From assembly GCA_046160345.1 (NCBI GenBank), contig JBJXGO010000189.1, forward strand, positions 4,404 to 68,403: DNA of 64,000 nucleotides. Direction: 5' to 3'. The position numbers and the translations under genes were made by a program. Origin of the DNA: M3007 sp046160345. Its GTDB lineage: Bacteria; Bacteroidota; Bacteroidia; Chitinophagales; Saprospiraceae. Under the pieces are notes generated by a model that was given only the letters and a program-made list of their open reading frames with translations, did not search any database and had not been told where the DNA came from. Shown here one piece after another: positions 43,432-52,263 of the stretch (position 1 is its first letter; each line of letters opens with the position of its first letter).

Positions 43432-43464
43432 AACCGGAGCGTTGCCTTGCGCTCCGGTTTTTTT
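43432..43464 (+). terminator. strong intrinsic terminator
   Basis: AACCGGAGCG (43432-43441) pairs perfectly with CGCTCCGGTT (43450-43459) around TTGCCTTG, followed by T-rich sequence. It ends plus-strand transcription that must start in the gap upstream, supporting a transcript containing the 58-residue peptide gene. Confidence 0.88.
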
Positions 43465-43645
43465 GTTTCCATAGACCTACACGGCATGCAACAAGACGAC
43501 CGTCGGATACTGTTCACCTGACTATTTCATGCTTTCATCCAAACTTCCGTCCTTTAAGGCAACAATGGCGGATTTTTCGCGTCGTTGTGCATTATGCTTG
43601 GCTTGCAAGCGCCTATTTATTCACCAAACTGTTTCAACACAATAC

Positions 43646-46411
43646 ATGAAACGACTACAATTTCTTTTACCCGTACTTTTTTTGGCAATCTCGCCCCTCT
43701 TTGCACAGGATTTGCCAACTTATGACCCGAATTCTATTGACGTTCCTTTCCGCAAATTTGTGCTCCCCAATGGCCTGCGCCTGATAGTCCATGAAGACCA
43801 TAAAGCACCGATCGTAGCCGTAAATGTTTGGTATCACGTTGGTTCAAAAAATGAAAAGCCTGGCAAATCGGGCTTTGCACACTTGTTTGAACACCTGATG
43901 TTCAATGGGTCAGAACACTACAATACTGACTATTTCCAGGCATTGGAAGCTATAGGCGGTACAGATTTGAACGGAACTACCAATGAAGACCGCACCAATT
44001 ATTTCCAAAATATTCCTGTAGGTGCGCTTGACCAAGTCCTTTGGCTCGAAAGTGACCGGATGGGCCATCTGTTAGGTGCCATTGACCAGGCAAAACTTGA
44101 CGAGCAACGCGGCGTGGTTCAAAACGAAAAACGCCAGGGTGAAAACCAACCATATGCCAAAGGCTGGGACATTCTTCAAAAGGAGTCTTATCCGCCACAT
44201 CACCCTTATGGTCATACCGTAATTGGGGAAATGGAAGACCTCAATGCTGCCAGCGTTGAGGATGTCCATGAATGGTTCAAAGCGTATTACGGTGCTGCAA
44301 ATGCAGTAGTGGTCATTGCAGGCGACATCACCCCGGAAGTAGCCTATGAAAAAGTACTTAAAAATTTTGGCAATATACCTGCAGGCCCCACGATTTCAAG
44401 GCCGGGAGTCAACATTGCAAAGCGCATTGGTAATACACGTGGTGAATACCAGGATCGCGTGCCTGAATCTCGCATAGTTATGGTATGGAACACCCCTGAA
44501 TGGGGCAACAAGGAAAATGCCGCACTTGATCTTGCTTCAAATGTGCTTTCAAATGGCAAAAGCAGCCGATTATTCAAAAAGCTGGTGTACGAAAAACAAA
44601 TATGCACTTCAGCACAAGCATTCAACGGCCCTTCAGAAATCGGCGGCTCATTTGGCATCATCGTCAACGTGAAAAAAGGGAAAACTGTGGATGAAGTGGA
44701 ATCTGCAGTAAATGAGATCATGGATGAATTTCTAAAAAATGGCCCTAGCGAGGAGGAATTGAAACGTGTAAAAGCTTCCTATTTCGCTGGCTTTATCAAA
44801 GGACTGGAGCGCATTGGCGGATTTGGAGGTAAAAGCGACCTTTTGGCCGAAAATGAAGTTTATGGTGGAAGCCCGGATTTTTACAAAAACACGAACCGTT
44901 GGTTTAATGATGCAACCATCAAAGATGTACAGATGGTTTCCCAGAAATGGCTTTCCGATGGCAAGTATACCCTGATCTGCAATCCGTTCCCTGAATACTC
45001 AGTGACCGGTACTGAAGTGGATCGGTCTAAAGCCCCTGAAGTAAGCCAAAATGTGGCTGCGAAATTCCCGGCCTTGCAACGAACTACTTTAAAAAATGGC
45101 ATGAAAGTAGTGTTGGCCCGTCGAACTGAAAGCCCCACTGTTTCTACCAGCATAATGTTTGATGCAGGTTATTGTTCAGACCACTTTGGTGGCAAAAATG
45201 GCCTCGCCAAGCTTGGAATGGATATGCTGGATGAAGGGACCAAGTCGCTCAATTCTCTGCAAATCAACGAAAGACTACAGTTGCTGGGCGCAAGCCTCAA
45301 CACTTCAAGTGATCTCGACAACTCCTACGTGAATCTCAATACCTTGAAGCAAAGCCTTGACCAAAGCCTTGACCTGTTAGCAGATGTGGTGCTAAATCCA
45401 TCTTTCCCGGAGGCTGATTTCAAACGGTTACAGGCCCAGCAAATCAGTGGCATTCAAAATGAAAAGAAAAATCCCCAAAGCATGGTCATGCGGGTCATGC
45501 CAACCTTACTTTATGGGGAGAACCACCCTTATGCAATGCCAATGAGTGGAACCGGTGAAGAAGAATCTGTGAGTGGGATCGTATTAGACGACATTAAAGG
45601 ATTTTACAGCAAATGGCTGCGCCCCAACAATGCCGTGATCGTGGTGACGGGCGACATAAGCATAGAGGAGTTGAGCGCAAAACTTGAAAAACGATTCGGT
45701 TCCTGGCAAAAAGGTGAATTGACCAAAAAAGTGATTCCTGAAGTCAAAACTGCTGGCGCAACCAACAAGATTTTTCTAATTGACCGTCCTGAAAGCCAGC
45801 AAAGCATGATTGTGGCAGGCTACCTCACAAAACCCTACGGGCAAATGGACGAAACGGCTATCGAACAAATGAATAATGTGCTGGGTGGGGACTTTACGAG
45901 TCGGATAAATATGAATATCCGCGAAGACAAACATTGGAGTTATGGAGCCCGCTCTGGTATCATGAATACCCGTGCACAGCGCCCTCTTTTTGTTTTTGCA
46001 CCTGTTCAAACTGACAAAACCAAAGAAAGTATCCAGGAGGTTATTAAAGAGGTGAATGCTTTTGTAAGCGACAAACAGATGACTCAGGTCGAATTTGATA
46101 AAACTAAACAAAACACCGTGTTAGGAATGAGTGGAATGTGGGAAACCAATGCAGCTGTTAACGGCCATGCAAGAGATGTGGTCAAATACAATCTGCCAGA
46201 TGACTATTGGCAAAAATATGGTGCTAAAGTGCAGGCACTTTCACTTAAAGACGTGCAAATGACCGCCAAGGCTATTGTTCAGCCCGGCAATTTGGGATGG
46301 TTCCTTGCAGGCGATGCTGCCAAGACCTTGCCAGGCCTTCAGCAACTTGGTATGGAAGTTATCCAGATTGATGCCAATGGGAAAGTGGTGTCTGTCAAAC
46401 CGAAGCCGTAA
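43646..46411 (+). CDS. two-domain M16 zinc metallopeptidase, secreted
   Basis: A 921-residue exported pitrilysin-type peptidase. ATG at 43646 starts the signal peptide (MKRLQFLLPVLFLAISPLFAQ). The N-terminal half has the inverted zinc motif HLFEH at residues 79-83 and the downstream glutamate in GVVQNEKRQGEN. The C-terminal half (from ~475) repeats the fold without the motif (LAKLGMDMLDEGTKSLNS), so it is the structural half. It would degrade peptides in the periplasm. It is a larger relative of the split M16 pair at 58830-62360. Confidence 0.95.
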   Translation: MKRLQFLLPVLFLAISPLFAQDLPTYDPNSIDVPFRKFVLPNGLRLIVHEDHKAPIVAVNVWYHVGSKNEKPGKSGFAHLFEHLMFNGSEHYNTDYFQALEAIGGTDLNGTTNEDRTNYFQNIPVGALDQVLWLESDRMGHLLGAIDQAKLDEQRGVVQNEKRQGENQPYAKGWDILQKESYPPHHPYGHTVIGEMEDLNAASVEDVHEWFKAYYGAANAVVVIAGDITPEVAYEKVLKNFGNIPAGPTISRPGVNIAKRIGNTRGEYQDRVPESRIVMVWNTPEWGNKENAALDLASNVLSNGKSSRLFKKLVYEKQICTSAQAFNGPSEIGGSFGIIVNVKKGKTVDEVESAVNEIMDEFLKNGPSEEELKRVKASYFAGFIKGLERIGGFGGKSDLLAENEVYGGSPDFYKNTNRWFNDATIKDVQMVSQKWLSDGKYTLICNPFPEYSVTGTEVDRSKAPEVSQNVAAKFPALQRTTLKNGMKVVLARRTESPTVSTSIMFDAGYCSDHFGGKNGLAKLGMDMLDEGTKSLNSLQINERLQLLGASLNTSSDLDNSYVNLNTLKQSLDQSLDLLADVVLNPSFPEADFKRLQAQQISGIQNEKKNPQSMVMRVMPTLLYGENHPYAMPMSGTGEEESVSGIVLDDIKGFYSKWLRPNNAVIVVTGDISIEELSAKLEKRFGSWQKGELTKKVIPEVKTAGATNKIFLIDRPESQQSMIVAGYLTKPYGQMDETAIEQMNNVLGGDFTSRINMNIREDKHWSYGARSGIMNTRAQRPLFVFAPVQTDKTKESIQEVIKEVNAFVSDKQMTQVEFDKTKQNTVLGMSGMWETNAAVNGHARDVVKYNLPDDYWQKYGAKVQALSLKDVQMTAKAIVQPGNLGWFLAGDAAKTLPGLQQLGMEVIQIDANGKVVSVKPKP

Positions 46412-46431
46412 TTGCTTTAAAGTCAAAGTAA

Positions 46432-46487
46432 TGCGAGACTGGTCAAACTGTTTTCGATAACCCAAAAACAGGCAGGCCAGTCTCGCA
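46432..46487. repeat. nested inverted repeat after M16 peptidase
   Basis: Outer arms TGCGAGACTGG (46432-46442) and CCAGTCTCGCA (46477-46487) are perfect 11-mers. Inside, CTGTTTT and AAAACAG can pair. There is no T tract, so it is not a standard terminator. It lies 21 bases after the peptidase stop. Confidence 0.7.
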
Positions 46488-46590
46488 ATAAACCGAGTTA
46501 TTGATGCTCCGTTAGTCTTCAGCCTGAATTTGGACTACCTGTTTCACCCCAGTCCTTTAACGAAGCAATTCAGTTTTGAGATTTCCCTGT

Positions 46591-46598
46591 TATCTTTG
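46591..46598 (+). promoter_or_regulatory. -7 box for ABC ATPase gene
   Basis: TATCTTTG, an exact TAnnTTTG match preceded by T, 77 bases before the ATPase ATG. No well-spaced -33 element. A small palindrome ATTATCAGATAAT follows at about 46608-46620. Confidence 0.45.
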
Positions 46599-46674
46599 TC
46601 AAAAATATTATCAGATAATTGCCTCAATCTAAATAATGTGACGGTTTCCGGGAAAATAAAATCTGAGCAATTGG

Positions 46675-48372
46675 ATGTCAAATCTGCTTGAAGTCAATAA
46701 CTTATCCATTGAATTTAACGTTGGAGGTAGAACAACCGAGGCGGTAGAAGGCATTTCCTTTGCAATCCAAAAAGGCGAAACGCTTGGTATCGTTGGCGAA
46801 TCCGGCTCTGGAAAATCCGTTACCGCGCTCTCTATCATGCGGCTCCTGCCAAGTCCGGCTGCAAGAATCGTTTCTGGTCAGATTTTGTACCATGAACCTT
46901 CAAAGGTTGATATTCTTTCTCTAGGAGACAAAGAGATCCAGCGAATACGTGGCGCACAAATCGCAATGGTTTTCCAGGAGCCAATGAGTTCGCTCAATCC
47001 CGTTTTTTGCTGTGGCCATCAAGTGACCGAAGCGATCCAATTGCATCAAAAAAAATCATTTGCTGAGGCTAAAGCACACACTGTCCAGCTTTTTGAACGG
47101 GTAAAACTCGCCGATCCATTGCGCATTTTCAACGCTTACCCTCACCAAATAAGCGGCGGGCAAAAACAGCGGGTAATGATTGCTATGGCCATGTCTTGCA
47201 ACCCAAGCCTCCTGATCGCAGATGAGCCGACTACGGCTTTGGATGTAACCGTGCAAAAAATGATCCTTGATCTGATGAAGGAGTTAAAAGCAGCGGCCGG
47301 CCTTTCGATGCTGTTTATTAGTCATGACCTGGGCGTAATTTCTGAAATCTGTGACCGGGTATTGGTCATGTATCAAGGGAAAATTGTGGAAGAAGGTCCG
47401 GTAGAAAAAATCCTCCTGCATCCTGAACACCCCTATACCCGGGGCCTCGTTTCTTGCCGCCCCTCTTTGAAGCGCAAACTTTGGCGAATGCCTACCGTAC
47501 CTGATTTTTTGGAGCATAAAGATTTTGAACCCAGAGCCATCAGCTCCATTGAAACGCAGGACCGTCAAAAAAAACTTCAGAAACAGGAACCAATCCTCCA
47601 GGTGAAAAATCTGACCGTTCGATACACTTCACAAAAAAACTGGCTGGGTCAGCCTTCAGAATGGCTCAATGCTGTAAATAAGATCGATTTCGATATCTTC
47701 CCGGGAGAAACTTTTGGTTTGGCGGGTGAGTCTGGATGTGGCAAAACCACCTTGGGCCGATCCATTGCCCGGTTGACAGAAGCCCATTCCGGTGAAATTT
47801 GGTACAAAGGTGTTGACCTGCAAAAGCTTAGCGAGGAAGGGTTTCAACCTTACCGTCGTGAGATTCAAGTTGTTTTTCAGGATCCTTACGCTTCCCTTAG
47901 CCCCCGCATGGAAATAGGTGAATCGATCGTAGAACCTATGAAGGTGCATAAAATTCACGAAAATGACAGGATACGTCGAGAAAAAGCGGTTGAATTGTTA
48001 GAAACCGTTGGCCTTGAAGCCGACTTTTTCCAGCGTTATCCACACGAATTTTCCGGAGGGCAGCGCCAACGGATTTGCCTTGCCCGCGCACTCGCTCTGG
48101 AACCCAGGTTCCTTGTTTGCGACGAGATCGTATCTGCATTAGATGTTTCGGTACAGGCAACTGTGTTGAATTTGTTGTTGGATTTACAGGCGAAATTTGG
48201 CCTGACTTACCTGTTTATTTCTCACGACCTCAGTGTAATCAAGCAGATGTGCGACCGACTGTTAATTATGAACCTGGGCAGGACGGAAGCGCTGGGTTTC
48301 CCGGACGATCTTTATAAAAATCCAGAGCGGGAATATGTGAAGAAACTGATCGAGGCTATTCCGGGGCTGTAA
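46675..48372 (+). CDS. two-domain oligopeptide-type ABC transporter ATPase
   Basis: A 565-residue protein with two ABC ATPase domains, like a DppD-DppF fusion (YejF/GsiA type). Domain 1: Walker A GESGSGKS (41-48), signature SGGQKQR, Walker B LLIADEPTTALD. Domain 2: Walker A GESGCGKT, signature SGGQRQRICLARAL, Walker B FLVCDEIVSALD. Each domain has the C-terminal extension found in peptide importers (HPYTRGLVSCRP after domain 1). It would power uptake of di- or oligopeptides. Permease and binding-protein genes are not adjacent. Confidence 0.96.
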   Translation: MSNLLEVNNLSIEFNVGGRTTEAVEGISFAIQKGETLGIVGESGSGKSVTALSIMRLLPSPAARIVSGQILYHEPSKVDILSLGDKEIQRIRGAQIAMVFQEPMSSLNPVFCCGHQVTEAIQLHQKKSFAEAKAHTVQLFERVKLADPLRIFNAYPHQISGGQKQRVMIAMAMSCNPSLLIADEPTTALDVTVQKMILDLMKELKAAAGLSMLFISHDLGVISEICDRVLVMYQGKIVEEGPVEKILLHPEHPYTRGLVSCRPSLKRKLWRMPTVPDFLEHKDFEPRAISSIETQDRQKKLQKQEPILQVKNLTVRYTSQKNWLGQPSEWLNAVNKIDFDIFPGETFGLAGESGCGKTTLGRSIARLTEAHSGEIWYKGVDLQKLSEEGFQPYRREIQVVFQDPYASLSPRMEIGESIVEPMKVHKIHENDRIRREKAVELLETVGLEADFFQRYPHEFSGGQRQRICLARALALEPRFLVCDEIVSALDVSVQATVLNLLLDLQAKFGLTYLFISHDLSVIKQMCDRLLIMNLGRTEALGFPDDLYKNPEREYVKKLIEAIPGL

Positions 48373-48404
48373 ATGGAGCCCGATCTTATTTGAAAATATG
48401 GTTT

Positions 48405-50054
48405 TTACCTGGTTTCCGAGTTGAGTGCGCTGTACTTTTCCTCTACCCATTCCCAATCTACAACCGTCTCAGAATCAAGCCTTTTTCTGATTTTGTCTAA
48501 TCCAGGTTTTAAGTCGGCCCGACGGTCCTGACTTCGCAGCAATTTTAATTTGAACAGGTCCTTGGCTAACGGAAAAAACCGCAGGCGTTCAGCGCGGCGG
48601 TGCGGTGGCAGCGTGTCGTCCCTGCGAATCCGGGTTGTTGTAGCATGCAGCATCCGGTCTCCATAATCATCATCCATCTCATTGAGTTCATACCGGATCC
48701 GGGTATCGAGTGTGGCGGCAATGGCATAAATATATATGTCGTCCAAAGCCCCATAAGTCAGGTAGTGCGGGAGTTTTTTGGCCGCATCGGCATATTCATT
48801 TTTGCAGAATAGTATGGCAGCATGCGCTATATCAAGCAATAAAGACTTTTGTTCCTCATCCTTCAGCCCTGATATCCTATATTGGTACTGATTAAAGAAT
48901 TCTACCGCCCAAGCATACTTTTTCAATTTCAGTGCAGTAAAAAGAATGTTCTGAAAATGGGTGCTTGGCAGATTTTCTTCTGGGCCAAGTTGTTCCAATT
49001 GATGTTGTTGCACAGAAAATATCTTCTCTAAAAATCGGGGGTCTTTCGTCTCCCGGTAACGTGCTGGCCAATAACCGCGCACCATTACACGCATGGCTAA
49101 CACCCGTTTGGCCGGGAGCGCAGCAGGGTTTTCTGCCAACAATTTTTCAAATAATTCAGACAATGTTTCTGCTTCCGTCGGATCGTTTTGGGTTAAAAAA
49201 TCAAGAAGGGTACAGTAAAGTGCCACAGCGGGCTGTTGGAAAAAACCATTGGCACGAAGAGCTCTGACAATTTGAACCGTCGTGTCACGGTTCACCAAAA
49301 ATCGAGTATGTTCAGGAGAATCATCTTCAAATAAGCGCCACATTCTTTGGTAATGAACAAGCCTGCAAATTTGATCCAGTTTGCTCATTAGGTAAAACGT
49401 GTCCAATTGCTCTGTGGCCGCCAACAGGTTCTTATCACCATCCCGTTCGCTGTTTTGCTCCTCGAAAAACGCTTTTTCTTGTTCCACCATAAACTTAAAT
49501 TGGTGGTAATCTGCAAATTCGTGTTCGTCGAAGCCGCTGAAATCAAGGCAATTGTCCAAATCCTTCCTTGCCTGGTTGTTCAGGTTTTCAAAGAAATTTT
49601 CAGTTTTTCTGCTTTTTCGCCCCTTTTCTTCCAATTGGATAGATGGGACTGGCAGATTTATGGAATGCTGCAGTCGTTCACTATAAAACCGCATCAAAGA
49701 AAGTTTTTGCTGCACTTCATGAAGCAAGGCAGAGCCGTTGGGCTGGTTTGCATCGCGTAAAACTGCATAACGAAAAGTTACAAAATGGCGAACGATGCTC
49801 ATCAATTGTGCCATTGTACGTTGCAATGCGGCAACGGGATTCGCTGCGTTTGGAAAAAATCGCTTGCCAGCAGAATCTCTGTGTAGCTCCGGGCCATCAA
49901 AACCTGGGTAGTTTTTTTTCAAGAATTCAAAAAGTGCTAGGGTTTCATCCGGCCTGGTGTCGTTAAAAATAGGCGAGGCTGCAAAAAGATGCAGGGCATC
50001 TAACTCTTCTTGAGAAAGAAGTTGGAGGGTTCGAAGGAGAGGGCTGGCGTACAT
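48405..50054 (-). CDS. helical protein of a Bacteroidota-specific family
   Basis: A 549-residue soluble helical protein. The N-terminus LLRTLQLLSQEELDALHLF with ASPIFNDTRPDETLALFEFL matches a pattern common in proteins of unknown function in Saprospiraceae and relatives. The rest consists of helical repeats with a charged, Glu/Asp/Arg-rich C-terminus. No catalytic motif is seen. The gene is convergent with the ABC ATPase gene and ends 32 bases from it. The family is probably expanded in this genome. Confidence 0.85.
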   Translation of the reverse strand: MYASPLLRTLQLLSQEELDALHLFAASPIFNDTRPDETLALFEFLKKNYPGFDGPELHRDSAGKRFFPNAANPVAALQRTMAQLMSIVRHFVTFRYAVLRDANQPNGSALLHEVQQKLSLMRFYSERLQHSINLPVPSIQLEEKGRKSRKTENFFENLNNQARKDLDNCLDFSGFDEHEFADYHQFKFMVEQEKAFFEEQNSERDGDKNLLAATEQLDTFYLMSKLDQICRLVHYQRMWRLFEDDSPEHTRFLVNRDTTVQIVRALRANGFFQQPAVALYCTLLDFLTQNDPTEAETLSELFEKLLAENPAALPAKRVLAMRVMVRGYWPARYRETKDPRFLEKIFSVQQHQLEQLGPEENLPSTHFQNILFTALKLKKYAWAVEFFNQYQYRISGLKDEEQKSLLLDIAHAAILFCKNEYADAAKKLPHYLTYGALDDIYIYAIAATLDTRIRYELNEMDDDYGDRMLHATTTRIRRDDTLPPHRRAERLRFFPLAKDLFKLKLLRSQDRRADLKPGLDKIRKRLDSETVVDWEWVEEKYSALNSETR

Positions 50055-50426
50055 CTAAGGCCAAAAACTATCAAAAAAGTGTTGAAAATCAGGACTTTGT
50101 ATTCATATTATTCTAAAAGAGCCTCACAAAAATCAATAAAAATAACCACAAATGGAAGTGATGTGAAATTCTGTGTTTGGCGGCAGTCTCAAAGCTACCC
50201 CACCTTTGACCTATCAAAAGCGGATAAGGAAAGCCAAGACGATTTTGAGAAAACTGTCAGAATAGAGAGGCCGGGAAAAACCACATGAAAACAGCCTGGC
50301 AAAGTTTGCCCAAACAACCCCGCGCAGCGCTCCATTTCTCAAAAGGCCGAGCAGGAAAAAGGTGAAATCAAAGGAGCGCTGCCGGGGGCCAGGTTTGCCA
50401 AACGAAGACTACATCGATCAATTGAT
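50055..50426. other. gene-poor region upstream of small ORF
   Basis: A 372-base stretch. An open frame from 50010 ends at TGA 50286-50288 (last ~40 codons read VKFCVWRQSQSYPTFDL and a charged tail) and is followed in the same frame by 46 open codons leading into the ORF at 50427. An ATG at 50285 overlapping that TGA opens a 26-codon frame (MKTAWQSLPKQ). None has clear protein features, so I call no gene; a longer gene broken by one TGA is possible. Confidence 0.35.
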
Positions 50427-50861
50427 ATGCGTCTCAACGAATTTTTAACCCGCTTCAAAACAAGACCTATGGAACCGCTACTGATTGAAGTCAGTTGCAA
50501 CCTAAACCAAAATGATCCAAAATGGGAACAAATTTCCAGCATTTCTCTGGAAATAGGTTACCGAGGGCTTAATGGCAAAACCATTTGGAAACATATTGGA
50601 TGGCTTCGCGACCGTTTGCTACCTACAGGAAGGACATTTGCACACGCACTTTGGAAGCCCGCTATGTCAGATCATGTGCTGGTGTTCGACTTTTTACCTG
50701 TGCCACAATCTGGAAGTCTGGTGCCAGAACAAACCTACAGGCTGAGAAAAAGAATTATTGATCCAAATGGGCTAAGCCGAACTGCAAGAACAGGCCTACT
50801 GAAAGGCGATTATACAGATGAGCATTTTACGCTACATCCTATGTATCCAAACCCAAATTGA
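50427..50861 (+). CDS. hypothetical protein, 144 residues
   Basis: An open frame from ATG 50427 to TGA 50859-50861. The predicted chain is basic in the first 50 residues and mixed afterwards (LIEVSCNLNQNDPKWEQ, HVLVFDFLPVPQSGSLVPEQ), without signal peptide or membrane helix. Composition looks protein-like but I recognise no family. The same frame is open for 46 codons upstream, to a TGA at 50286. It precedes the 74-bp tandem repeat on the same strand. Confidence 0.4.
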   Translation: MRLNEFLTRFKTRPMEPLLIEVSCNLNQNDPKWEQISSISLEIGYRGLNGKTIWKHIGWLRDRLLPTGRTFAHALWKPAMSDHVLVFDFLPVPQSGSLVPEQTYRLRKRIIDPNGLSRTARTGLLKGDYTDEHFTLHPMYPNPN

Positions 50862-51136
50862 AACCTGCCCTAACCACATGAAGGCAACCTTGAAAATATC
50901 ATTTGAATCCAATAAATCTCAGAAAGCCGAATGAAAAACTAGCCAAACCTAACCATGAAAGCGAGCAAAGGCCCACTTGAGAACGATAAATCTCAGAAAA
51001 CCGAATGAAAAGCTAGCCAAACCTAACCATGAAAGCGAGCAATGGCCCACTTGAGAACGATAAATCTCAGAAAACCAGATGAAACGAAATTCCAAACTTA
51101 AACCAAGAAAAGGCGACCATGAGAGCGGCCCTTTAA
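50862..51136 (+). repeat. 74-bp tandem repeat carrying micro-ORFs
   Basis: Two nearly identical 74-base units (50931-51004 and 51005-51078, four to five differences) are flanked by a degenerate unit before (from ~50862) and a decayed one after (to ~51136). Each unit contains an ATG in the context CTAACC(AC)ATGAA and a short frame: 18 codons at 50878-50934, 17 at 50955-51008 (MKASKGPLENDKSQKTE), 17 at 51029-51082, five at 51119-51136. Since 74 is not a multiple of three, the frames do not run on. Confidence 0.8.
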
Positions 51137-51392
51137 TCATCAATTTACGTTCATTTTGCCCTGCCCCATTTTACCAATCCCCAAATCACCTTTTGAAAAA
51201 CCAATTTCAGATGGACGGACTGCCGTAGAAATATGGCCCCCTGTGTAACGAATAAGAATCGAAGAAAACAATTGCAAGCCCGTTCTCTCCCAAAGGGAAC
51301 GGGCTTTTTTTGTATTAAACGAAAAAGTGCCCTCCCTGAGTAAAGGGGGGCACCAGTTTCAAAGTTGCACTTCAAGAAATGTTACTTGGGGC
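51137..51392. other. intergenic stretch with terminator
   Basis: No gene seen. It holds the terminator at 51277-51311 and A/T-rich sequence before the convergent small membrane protein. Confidence 0.4.
51277..51311 (+). terminator. intrinsic terminator
   Basis: AGCCCGTTC (51277-51285) pairs with GAACGGGCT (51297-51305), followed by six to seven T. It ends plus-strand transcription coming from the 50.4-51.1 kb region, which supports expression of the small ORF or the repeat. Confidence 0.85.
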
Positions 51393-51596
51393 TTAGGGAA
51401 GTTGTAAAGTCTTCGCGTTTGCAGAAGGGCGTTCTTTTGACATGTTCACTTTTACTGGACGGTCGTTTGGTCGGTAAGTAGAATCGCCAGACAATTTGAA
51501 ATACAACATCGACACCAGGGCAAGGTGGAGGGCAATAGCAAGTGCCAAAGCATGCCTTTTGCTTTGGCGTTCATTTCGTTCGGTAATGTGGTACAT
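51393..51596 (-). CDS. small single-pass membrane protein
   Basis: A 67-residue protein with a basic N-terminus (MYHITERNERQSKRHAL), one membrane segment (about 16-35, ALALAIALHLALVSMLYF) and a hydrophilic tail with basic residues. The layout resembles the N-terminal anchor of TonB-like proteins, but it is too short to be one. It precedes rimM in the opposite order on the same strand, about 100 bases away. Confidence 0.6.
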   Translation of the reverse strand: MYHITERNERQSKRHALALAIALHLALVSMLYFKLSGDSTYRPNDRPVKVNMSKERPSANAKTLQLP

Positions 51597-51700
51597 AAGG
51601 AGGGTATTTATTGGTTAATCACATCAATTGACCCGACGTGAACGCAACATACCACAAAAATAGTTTCATCGGTTAAAACTTTTATTTGTTAAATGTTTCA

Positions 51701-52234
51701 TTAGTCCAATAATCCATCCGGCAAATCAACCAAAACCCGATGATTTTCTTCATCAACTGAATTGATAAATTGCTCATTTAGAGGTACTAACACCTCTTTA
51801 CCCTTATATTTTAAAAATGCCATTTCCTGTTGAGGCATTTCCAGTACTTCGTCGATAAATCCGATTTCACCCAGTGTGTTATCAATCATCCTATACCCGA
51901 TCAAACTCCCGTATTCAAGTGCTTTCGCGTCCTCAAACTCGAATTCACGAGCATGGTCGGGCAGGATATCCTGAGTGCGCAAAAGCACGTCGCGTGACTG
52001 GAGCAAGGTGGCAGTATCCCGATTGTCCACTTCTTCAAGTTTCAAAATCATTTCCCCTCCCCCACGGACGCTGGCAATAAAATAGGGGAGTTTTGCTCCT
52101 TTTAGTTCCAGAAAGATCCGCTCGTTTTTCATAAAATCTTCCAAATAACGCTCTTCAATAAAAACTTTCAACTCACCTGATAAGCCATGTGCTTTCCGGG
52201 TGCGTCCTATCGTAACATACTGTATTTCTGCCAT
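51701..52234 (-). CDS. rimM: 16S rRNA processing protein RimM
   Basis: A 177-residue RimM, which binds ribosomal protein S19 and helps mature the 30S head. ATG at 52234 is the family start (MAEIQYVTIGRTRKAHGLSG); the longer frame overlaps the upstream lipoprotein gene. Residues ~5-85 form the RimM barrel (GELKVFIEERYL, LELKGAKLPYFIASVRGGG), residues ~95-175 the PRC-like barrel (IGYRMIDNTLGEIGFIDEVL, VLVPLNEQFINSVD). Genes rpsP and trmD, common neighbours, are absent; the upstream gene encodes a lipoprotein. Confidence 0.95.
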   Translation of the reverse strand: MAEIQYVTIGRTRKAHGLSGELKVFIEERYLEDFMKNERIFLELKGAKLPYFIASVRGGGEMILKLEEVDNRDTATLLQSRDVLLRTQDILPDHAREFEFEDAKALEYGSLIGYRMIDNTLGEIGFIDEVLEMPQQEMAFLKYKGKEVLVPLNEQFINSVDEENHRVLVDLPDGLLD

Positions 52235-52263
52235 GGGTAAAAACTTGGAATATTGATCATTGG

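Larger units (their letters stand above)
43083..43645. other. gap between peptide gene and M16 peptidase
   Basis: A 563-base stretch with only short open frames. It holds the AraC-like remnant at 43300-43419, a small hairpin CGTGT/ACACG (43384-43399) and the terminator at 43432-43464. The 39 codons between 43529 and the M16 ATG at 43646 are open in frame but do not resemble the protease. Confidence 0.5.

Noticed and set aside
43529..43645. N-terminal extension of the large M16 peptidase
   Set aside because: The 39 extra codons precede a clear signal peptide at 43646 and do not match the protease family.
50862..51136. CRISPR array at the 74-bp tandem repeat
   Set aside because: Units are joined directly without unique spacers and no cas gene is present.
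50949..51143. 64-codon minus-strand frame across the 74-bp tandem repeat
   Set aside because: It is the reverse reading of the repeat; its internal repetition reflects the DNA repeat rather than a protein.
51151..51375. 74-codon minus-strand frame
   Set aside because: It covers the terminator stem at 51277-51305 in antisense and has no protein-like features.
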